From positions 1,302,001 to 1,366,000 of the forward strand of contig JADJRF010000005.1 in assembly GCA_016712355.1 (NCBI GenBank): a stretch of 64,000 nucleotides of DNA. The letters are read 5' to 3'. Below the pieces are notes generated by a model, which saw only the letters and a list, made by a program, of their open reading frames with translations, was not told the DNA's origin and did not search any database. Source of the stretch: Vampirovibrionales bacterium. Lineage in GTDB: Bacteria > Cyanobacteriota > Vampirovibrionia > Vampirovibrionales > Vampirovibrionaceae. A program made the translations under genes and the position numbers. Shown here piece after piece: positions 57,850 through 64,000 of this stretch (within the stretch, counting starts at the first letter, position 1; each line of letters starts with the position of its first letter).

Positions 57850-59174
57850 AACAACACGCCGGCCAGAGCTGCGGCCATATACGAAGCCAGCGTGCCGCAG
57901 GTCAAGGCCAGCAGGCCGAGCCGGGCCAGATCGTGACGCCGTGACGGGGCCATTTCGCCGATGCCGCCAATTTGCATCGCCACTGAGCCGAAGTTCGCAA
58001 ATCCGCACAGCGCAATGGACGCAATGGCGATTGATTTGGGCTCCAGCGTCCGCGCGGCGATCTGCGGCGCCAGTTGCGCATAGGCCACAAATTCGTTCGC
58101 GGCGAGCTTGACGCCCATCAGTGCGCCGACGTTGCGCGCGTCTTCGGCGCAAACCCCGAGCAGGCGGGCTACGCCGCTAAACACGACTCCAAAAATCCCG
58201 CTCAGTGAGACATGGTTTAAATCCAGTCCCCAGAAGACCGCCGATGCGGCGCCGGGCTTTATCAGCCAGCCTGCCAAGGCGCGGCCAGCCTGCCCAATCA
58301 CAAAATCGCCGAGGGCCAGCAGGGCCAGAAACGCGATTAATACGGCGCACACGTTCAACCCGATGCGCAGGCCGTCGACTGCCCCTTGCGCGGCGGCGTC
58401 GATGAGATTCACCGAGGCGCGCTGAATGGTCATGCGGACCTGTCCGCGGGTCAACGAGCTTTCGGTTTCGGGCAGCGCGATTTTCGCAATCACCAGCGCG
58501 CCGGGAATTGCCATCAGGCTGGCCGCCATCAGGTATTCAGCCGGAATGCCGAGCTGAATGTAAATCGCCATGACGCCGCCCGCAATACAGGCCATCGATC
58601 CCGCCATCACGGCCAGCAGTTCAGAGCGCGTCATCGTTGCCAGATAGGGCTGGATGAGCAATTGCGATTCAATCTGGCCCACAAATACGCTGGCAGAGTT
58701 GGAGAGCGCCTCTGCGCCGCTGGCGCCCATCAGGCGATAGACCAGCCAGGCCATCAGGCTTACCAGTCGTTGCATCAGGCCGATGTGATAAGCGATTGAC
58801 GAGAGCGCCGCAATGAAGATAATCGTCGCCACCAGTTCGAAACCTAGAATAAAGCGCCCTGCCGGGCCGAATATCGTCGTCATGGCCGTCTTGTCGCTGA
58901 CCAGCGGACCAAAGACAAAACCGGCGCCTTGTTGCGAGAAGCTGAGCAGCTTTTCCACGCCTTGGCCCATCACGTGGAAAAAGGCGCGCCCGATGGGCAG
59001 ACGCAGCGCGAAGGCGGCCAGCGCCGTTTGCAGGCATAGGCCGCTGACCACCAGTCGCCAATCGATGGCCCGGCGATTGGAGGAGATCAGGCACGCCGCC
59101 AGCAGGCAGGCGGCCATGCCGACCAGGCCGTTCCACAGTTGCGGCCAGAAAGGATCAGGAGCAAGCGTTGTCAT
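57678..59174 (-). CDS. CNT-family nucleoside transporter
   Basis: Concentrative nucleoside transporters import nucleosides with H+ or Na+. The 498-residue protein has the standard layout with about ten to twelve hydrophobic helices. Family motifs include GPLVSDKTAMTTIFGPAGRFILGFEL, SNSASVFVGQIESQLLIQPYL, MACIAGGVMAIY, NEFVAYAQL and ALCGFANFGSVAMQIGGIG near the substrate-binding HP2 loop. The C-terminus has a final helix (IPVGIIVVALLGVVI) and a short tail. The 3' end overlaps the convergent barrel gene by 172 bp. The gene is divergent from folC. Confidence 0.9.
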   Translation of the reverse strand: MTTLAPDPFWPQLWNGLVGMAACLLAACLISSNRRAIDWRLVVSGLCLQTALAAFALRLPIGRAFFHVMGQGVEKLLSFSQQGAGFVFGPLVSDKTAMTTIFGPAGRFILGFELVATIIFIAALSSIAYHIGLMQRLVSLMAWLVYRLMGASGAEALSNSASVFVGQIESQLLIQPYLATMTRSELLAVMAGSMACIAGGVMAIYIQLGIPAEYLMAASLMAIPGALVIAKIALPETESSLTRGQVRMTIQRASVNLIDAAAQGAVDGLRIGLNVCAVLIAFLALLALGDFVIGQAGRALAGWLIKPGAASAVFWGLDLNHVSLSGIFGVVFSGVARLLGVCAEDARNVGALMGVKLAANEFVAYAQLAPQIAARTLEPKSIAIASIALCGFANFGSVAMQIGGIGEMAPSRRHDLARLGLLALTCGTLASYMAAALAGVLFQPPALSTGSGAGSGEDPLIPVGIIVVALLGVVISRRLPAPNLSGESSRAIAKTDGA

Positions 59175-59349
59175 CAGCGTCGCCTTATGGCGTCAGGGCG
59201 GGGCAAGGTGAGGGGGCGAATGAAAGAACGGCGTGCGTTTCGGGGTATGCTGTCTGGCGGCGGGCCAGCCGCTCGTCGCTATTGTACAATAACGGCGTCG
59301 CCGCCCTGAACGGGTTGCGTTAAAGAGTCTCTGACAAGAGTTTCGCCGA

Positions 59350-60741
59350 ATGCGCCCGCCTGCGCCGTTCTCGTTCTCCTCGCCCCTCGCCTCTCCGTTC
59401 ACCGATGAGGCTGCTCTGGCCCTGCTCGATAGCCTGGAATGCTCGGCGATGAAGCTGGGCCTGTCTCGCATGCGTCAAGCGCTGACGGCGATGGGAAATC
59501 CGCAGAACGCGCGTCCCGTCATTCATATTGCCGGAACCAATGGCAAGGGTTCCACCACGGCGATGCTTACGCAAATTCTGGTTGCTTCGGGGCGGCGCGT
59601 GGGAACGTTCATCAGCCCGCATTTATGGGATGTTCGCGAACGTATCGCTCTCAATGGCGCGCCCCTCTCCCAGCGCGACTTTACCGGGGCCATTGCCTCC
59701 CTGCGCGAAGACCTGATGGCCCTGAAGACGCCGCGCGATGCGTGGCCGACGTATTTTGAATTCCTGACGCTGATGGCGTTCCGCTGCTTTTCGCGCCCCG
59801 ATCTGGGCGTCGACGCGGTTGTGCTGGAAACAGGGCTTGGCGGTCGTCTGGACGCGACCAATGTCGTTGAGCGCCCTGCGGCGACAGCCATTACCGGCAT
59901 CAGTCTGGATCATCAGGCCCTGCTGGGCGATTCACTGGAAGCGATTGCGAGCGAAAAGGCGGGTATCCTGAAGCCGAACGCGCCGCTGATTCTGGGGCCT
60001 TGTCTGGACCCGCGCGCGCGCGCGACGATTCTGGCGCAGGCGGAGGCCGTGGGGGCTCCTGTGACGCACACCCAGCGCGAGCGCTTACAGATTCTCGACG
60101 GCCCAGACGATCTGACACGAGAGACCTCGGGCGAACCGCGCCTGTATCTGCGCGACTCGCGAACGCAGGCGTCATACGCCTTGGGCCTGTGCGCTCCCTA
60201 TCAGCGCGATAACGCCGTGACGGCGCTGGGGGTGGTTGATGTCTTAAATGAAGCGGGCTGGGCGATTTCGCCGGAAGCAATCGCGAAAGGCCTTGCGCAG
60301 ACGCGATGGCCTGCGCGCTTTGAGTGGTTTGGCGCGCAACGCTGGATTGTCGATGGTAGCCATAACGCAGAAGGCTTCGCCTCGCTGGATGACAGCCTGC
60401 GCCGATGGCTTTCCGACGCGCCGTGGGTGATGCTGCTGAGTCTGCGGGCCAATCGCGACCCGGCGCTGTTGCGCGCGCTTATGCAGAATCGGGACGTCCG
60501 TGCGGCGATTTGCCTTCAGGGAGAGCCTGCGCGTTTGTATCATCCGCCGTCGGTTCTGGCCGATGCGTTGGCCTCGGCTGGGGCGGGCGCCGTGCTGACG
60601 GCGGCGTCTTTGGCTGAGGCGATGACGATGGCGCGCGACTATCAGCGCCGGACGCCTGAAAGCTGGACGCTGGCCGCCGGATCGCTGTATACGGCTGGCG
60701 CCGTTCGGCAAGCGTTGGCGCCAGAAGAAAGCGCGCCTTAA
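59350..60741 (+). CDS. folC: Dihydrofolate synthase / folylpolyglutamate synthase
   Basis: FolC adds glutamate to dihydropteroate and folates. The 463-residue enzyme has the P-loop GTNGKGSTT (62-70), SPHLWDVRERIALNG, the metal-site LETGLGGRLDATN, ITGISLDHQALLGDSLEAIASEKAGI and a C-terminal WIVDGSHNAEG. All conserved catalytic residues seem present. The first 18 residues are Pro/Ser-rich and may be untranslated, with an internal start possible. It converges on mutS, 32 bp away, and is divergent from the CNT transporter. Confidence 0.94.
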   Translation: MRPPAPFSFSSPLASPFTDEAALALLDSLECSAMKLGLSRMRQALTAMGNPQNARPVIHIAGTNGKGSTTAMLTQILVASGRRVGTFISPHLWDVRERIALNGAPLSQRDFTGAIASLREDLMALKTPRDAWPTYFEFLTLMAFRCFSRPDLGVDAVVLETGLGGRLDATNVVERPAATAITGISLDHQALLGDSLEAIASEKAGILKPNAPLILGPCLDPRARATILAQAEAVGAPVTHTQRERLQILDGPDDLTRETSGEPRLYLRDSRTQASYALGLCAPYQRDNAVTALGVVDVLNEAGWAISPEAIAKGLAQTRWPARFEWFGAQRWIVDGSHNAEGFASLDDSLRRWLSDAPWVMLLSLRANRDPALLRALMQNRDVRAAICLQGEPARLYHPPSVLADALASAGAGAVLTAASLAEAMTMARDYQRRTPESWTLAAGSLYTAGAVRQALAPEESAP

Positions 60742-60773
60742 CCGGGCCTTTCGCGCGCTTTCAATAAGGCGTT

Positions 60774-63383
60774 TTAAAACAGCGATAGTTGGGGGGTGGG
60801 CTCAATGTCTTCCAGGTGTGCGCCTTTTGGCGTTCGACGGCCATTGGCGCTTTCTCGCGCCTGAATTTCGGACAGCAGATGCGTCGCGCGCCGGATCACG
60901 CGCGCGGGAATGCCTGCCATGCGCGCGACCTGAATGCCGTAACTCTTTTGCGCCGAGCCGGGCTCCACCTGATGCAGAAACTCAATCTCCGGCCCTGAGG
61001 ACGTCTCGCGTTCGATGACCCGCACGCGGGCGTTCTGGATGTGGGCGCGCGTCGTCTCCAGCGCATTCAGCTCATGGAGGTGCGTGGCAAACAGCGTACG
61101 GCATCCGATCGCATCGGCCAGATACTCCACGACGCTCCAGGCGATGGCCACGCCGTCGACTGTGCTGGTGCCGCGTCCGACTTCATCCAGCAGGACCAGG
61201 CTGCGTGCGGTGGCGCCATTGAGAATCTGCGCCGTTTCGTTCATTTCCACCATGAACGTAGATTGTCCGCTGGTCAAGTCGTCCACGGCCCCGATGCGGG
61301 TATAAATGGCGTCTACCAAACCGATGCGCGCATAGCTCGCCGGAACGAACGAGCCCATTTGCGCCATCAGCGTGATCATCGCCACCTGGCGCATATACGT
61401 GGATTTTCCGGCCATGTTGGGGCCGGTGATAATCAGGATTTGCGGCGTCTGGGCGGGCTGTTGCCCGGCGCAAAGCGCGCAGGCGTTGGGCATAAATCGG
61501 CCCATCGGCAGCATTTTTTCCACGACCGGATGCCGCCCGTCCTGAATCGTCAGTTCCAGCGACTTGTCGACGATAGGGCGCGTATAACCCTGTTCAATCG
61601 CTGTAAGAGCCAGCGATTGCAGGGCGTCCAGCGCCGCGACCCGCTGGGCGCAGTCGGTCAGCGCTCCGGCAAACGGCAGGAGTTTTTCGCGGAGTTCCAC
61701 AAACAGGCGGTATTCGAGATCCTGACGACGCCCCAGCGCATCCAGATAACGGCTCTCATAGGCCTGAAGCGCATCGGTCGTAAAGCGCTCGGCATTGGTG
61801 AGCGTCTGTTTGCGGTGATAGGCGGGCGGCGCGTGTTGCGCTTGCGCGCGACTCATCTCGATGTAATAGCCAAAGGCGTTATTATTGGCGACTTTTAGGG
61901 TTTTAATCCCCGTTTCGTCGCGCTGTTGCTGCTCATACTCGTTCAGCCATACGTCATGACCTTCCAGAGTCTGGCGAATTTGATCCAGATCCTGATGATA
62001 CCCCGCCTTAATGACGCCGCCGTCTTTCAGTCCCTGGGCGGGCGCGTCCTCGACGGCCTGATCGATCAGCGCGACGACTTTGAATAATTCCGGTGGAAAA
62101 TCTTGCATCCGCAGCATATAGAAGCTTTGTAGCGGCTGGAGCAGCGTGGCGATCGCGGGCAGGCGCTGAATCGACTGCTTAAGGGCGACGAGATCCCGCG
62201 GATGGGCGCTGAGGTTGGCCACGCGCGCGCTGAGACGCTCCATATCGTAAATGTCTGGCAGCAGGCGCCGGAGAGATTCCCGGATGGAAGGTTGCGCGGT
62301 GAGTTCTTCCACGCCGTCCAGCCGACTCTGAATCTCGGGCAAGTGCGTCAGCGGACGCGAAATCCATTGTCGCAGCAGGCGCGCGCCCATGGCGGTCGCG
62401 GTTTGATTAAGGGCCCAGTACAGACTGCCTTCGGCGCGATTTTGCTTGACGGTGGCCATTAGTTCGAGGTGACGGCGCGTAGCCTGCGACATGGCGACCG
62501 CCTGATCGGGATGAACGCGCTGAATGCGCTCAAAGGCGGGCGGATCGTCGATAAAGGTTTCGTGAAGATAGTGGGCGATCGCGCCTGCGGCCGCAAGTGC
62601 GGCGGGACAATCGTCGCCCAGCGCGTAACCGTCGAGCGTCGCCACCTGCAAAAGCCGCTGGAGAAGCCCTTTGGTCAGCGCAGCATCATAAGCCAGAGCC
62701 GCAGACGCCGTGCAACGGAATGCCTCTTGAAGCGCCGGCGGCGCGTCGCTTACCCATTCATCGACGCCTTCGCCCGGACGGGCTTTCTTGAGACGTCCGG
62801 GCGTAAGGGTTTCAGAGGGCTGAATGCGGTCCAATTCGCCGGGAATCTGCGAAAACGGCAATTCCGCCGCATAAAATTCGCCGGTGGTGACGTCGCACCA
62901 TGCCAGCCCCCACAGGTCATTCGGGCGCTTGCCCGGCGCGACGGCGGCCAGAAAATTGTTCTCATCGGAGCGCAGCAGAGACGATTCTGTCACGGTGCCG
63001 GGCGACAGCACGCGGACCACCTTGCGGGCGACCAGTCCTTTGGCGGCGGCCGGATCTTCCATCTGCTCGCAGATCGCCACGCGGAAATTCTGGGCGAGCA
63101 GGCGCGCCAAATAGCTGTCCACCGCTTTTACAGGCACGCCCGCCATCGGTACGCGTCCCAATGCGCCGGCTTCTCGCCCGGTGAGCGTAATTTCCAGCAC
63201 GCGGGCGGCAATCAGCGCGTCTTCAAAAAACGTCTCGTAGAAATCGCCCATGCGGTAGAACAGCAAGGCGCCGGGATGTTCGCGCTTCACTTCAATGAAC
63301 TGGCGCATCATCGGCGTGGCCTGAGCCAAATCTACCTGGAACGAGTGCGGCGATTGTGGGATGTCGGCGTCAGAAAGGCTCAT
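60774..63383 (-). CDS. mutS: DNA mismatch repair protein MutS
   Basis: MutS recognises base mismatches and signals repair. The 869-residue protein has the mismatch-contacting motif GDFYETF (Phe48, Glu50) near the start. It continues through connector, lever and clamp regions to the ATPase: ITGPNMAGKSTYMRQVA (Walker A), STFMVEMNETAQIL, LLDEVGRGTST (Walker B) and FATHLHELNAL. The length fits MutS1. The frame is open to 63488, but the ATG at 63383 gives the family length and start. No mutL gene is in the window. The 3' end faces folC. Confidence 0.96.
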   Translation of the reverse strand: MSLSDADIPQSPHSFQVDLAQATPMMRQFIEVKREHPGALLFYRMGDFYETFFEDALIAARVLEITLTGREAGALGRVPMAGVPVKAVDSYLARLLAQNFRVAICEQMEDPAAAKGLVARKVVRVLSPGTVTESSLLRSDENNFLAAVAPGKRPNDLWGLAWCDVTTGEFYAAELPFSQIPGELDRIQPSETLTPGRLKKARPGEGVDEWVSDAPPALQEAFRCTASAALAYDAALTKGLLQRLLQVATLDGYALGDDCPAALAAAGAIAHYLHETFIDDPPAFERIQRVHPDQAVAMSQATRRHLELMATVKQNRAEGSLYWALNQTATAMGARLLRQWISRPLTHLPEIQSRLDGVEELTAQPSIRESLRRLLPDIYDMERLSARVANLSAHPRDLVALKQSIQRLPAIATLLQPLQSFYMLRMQDFPPELFKVVALIDQAVEDAPAQGLKDGGVIKAGYHQDLDQIRQTLEGHDVWLNEYEQQQRDETGIKTLKVANNNAFGYYIEMSRAQAQHAPPAYHRKQTLTNAERFTTDALQAYESRYLDALGRRQDLEYRLFVELREKLLPFAGALTDCAQRVAALDALQSLALTAIEQGYTRPIVDKSLELTIQDGRHPVVEKMLPMGRFMPNACALCAGQQPAQTPQILIITGPNMAGKSTYMRQVAMITLMAQMGSFVPASYARIGLVDAIYTRIGAVDDLTSGQSTFMVEMNETAQILNGATARSLVLLDEVGRGTSTVDGVAIAWSVVEYLADAIGCRTLFATHLHELNALETTRAHIQNARVRVIERETSSGPEIEFLHQVEPGSAQKSYGIQVARMAGIPARVIRRATHLLSEIQARESANGRRTPKGAHLEDIEPTPQLSLF

Positions 63384-63516
63384 ATCCGTCTCATCGGCTC
63401 TAGTCTTGGGATCGGGGGCAGGTCTGAGGAAGAAACTCCGGGTCAGCGCGCCACGTCGCCCGTGCGCGAATTTTAGCAGCTTCGCCAATTGCGTTCTGTA
63501 ACAGTTGCGCCCGGGG

Positions 63517-64000
63517 TTAAACGGCCCCGACGGCGGGCTTGAACGTCATCAGCGCGCTGACCGGAATCAGGGCCAACATGGCGCAGGCGTGGTTAAACAG
63601 ATACTCGCCCGGCGCATCGGCGGGATTGGCGGCGCGCCAGAGGGAGGATGCCTTGGCAAAGACGGCGCTTGCCAGCGCTTCATCGCCCTGATACAGCCGC
63701 TTGGCGGACAGTAGCGCCAATAACGGCCAGCAATCCGGGCCCCAGTTCTGGCCGTCGCGCCAGCCCCACGGTAGCGTGCCAGACTGCGCGTAGGCGTCTT
63801 CCAGCTTGTGAAAACGCGCCAGATAGGCGTGCGACGCTTGCCCGCCTTCTATGGCGTCCATCAACATAAAGCTGAGATAGCGGCAACTGCTGGTGTTGGC
63901 AAAGCTATTCCAGGGCGGATTTTCACCGCTGCCCGGAACCAGTCGCCCGGAATCGAACTTGACGCGAAAGGTCATCGGCGGAAAGCCATGGCCGTAAAGT
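63517..64000 (-). CDS. Partial hypothetical protein, C-terminal part (enters from the right edge)
   Basis: The frame is open through position 64000 on the minus strand, so the N-terminus is missing. At least 160 residues are visible. Features include YGHGFPPMTFRVKFDSG, then a Trp/Gly-rich segment (TLPWGWRDGQNWGPDCWPLL) and a C-terminal helix (EYLFNHACAMLALIPVSA). The pattern of aromatic residues and helix pairs may suggest an alpha/alpha-barrel enzyme such as a glycoside hydrolase, but I cannot name a family. It is upstream of mutS on the same strand, 133 bp away. Confidence 0.5.
   Translation of the reverse strand, partial: LYGHGFPPMTFRVKFDSGRLVPGSGENPPWNSFANTSSCRYLSFMLMDAIEGGQASHAYLARFHKLEDAYAQSGTLPWGWRDGQNWGPDCWPLLALLSAKRLYQGDEALASAVFAKASSLWRAANPADAPGEYLFNHACAMLALIPVSALMTFKPAVGAV

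Noticed and set aside
1..64000. tRNA, rRNA, CRISPR arrays, insertion sequences, prophage
   Set aside because: I looked for T-loop-like GGTTCGA contexts, repeated spacers, transposase motifs and terminal inverted repeats on both strands and saw none.

Overview
The window reads as a chromosomal segment of a Gram-negative-type bacterium with moderately high G+C. Two heptosyltransferase-family enzymes, a DUF2490-type outer-membrane barrel and a PilM/N/O pilus platform all need a double-membrane envelope. Three features point loosely to Cyanobacteriota, possibly the non-photosynthetic Vampirovibrionia/Melainabacteria side. YidC carries a large extracytoplasmic insert between its second and third membrane segments. 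A CsaB pyruvyl transferase is present. The octamer GCGATCGC (HIP1) occurs at least eight times by eye. No photosynthesis gene is present. This placement is an inference of about even confidence.

Layout. 1-2805 (minus): DUF4127, SpoU methyltransferase and tatC, translationally coupled. 2961-7845: DoxX protein and a FtsX/LolD-type ABC exporter, meeting a GH77 glucanotransferase tail to tail. 8105-13861: a TPR-aminopeptidase P operon, divergent from two glycosyltransferase-9 genes. 13917-15789: rpsT, and opposite it yidD-yidC. 15854-19093: small orphan proteins, an HTH regulator with a long structured leader, and a DUF4214 protein. 19259-24801: a PilM-PilN fusion, PilO, a formyltransferase, a HerA-like ATPase and a DUF4126 protein. 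24917-29951: a more A+T-rich surface-sugar island (KpsS-like protein, methyltransferase, CMP-sugar synthetase, SDR, Gfo/Idh oxidoreductase). 30173-35891: secreted small proteins, an MBL hydrolase with a radical SAM enzyme, and a glucan phosphorylase. 36285-42139: SAM hydrolase family protein, holA-holB, panD, and ribBA-ribH. 42202-47419: a cluster of small proteins sharing an N-terminal RFG motif beside a two-component system. 47576-54605: aroH, an orphan protein, trmB-csaB, a large Flp-type pilin, and DAHP synthase behind an attenuator. 54769-64000: LON-domain protein, TPR protein, DUF2490 barrel, CNT transporter, folC, mutS and a partial ORF.

Several genes fit together. aroF and aroH feed aromatic synthesis. 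The GH77 enzyme and GlgP-like protein handle alpha-glucan. GT9 enzymes, CsaB and the sugar island build the cell surface. PilM-N/PilO and the Flp-type prepilin indicate surface fibres.

The clearest regulatory find is a 30-residue leader peptide upstream of the DAHP synthase gene. It carries a run of Phe, Tyr and Trp codons and is followed by mutually exclusive antiterminator and terminator hairpins. Other points worth following are the missing PLP lysine in the glucan phosphorylase, the RFG-motif protein cluster (one member apparently frameshifted), an orphan terminator at 33.5 kb that implies an unannotated RNA, and the unusually large Flp-type prepilin. I saw no tRNA, rRNA, CRISPR array, IS element or prophage.
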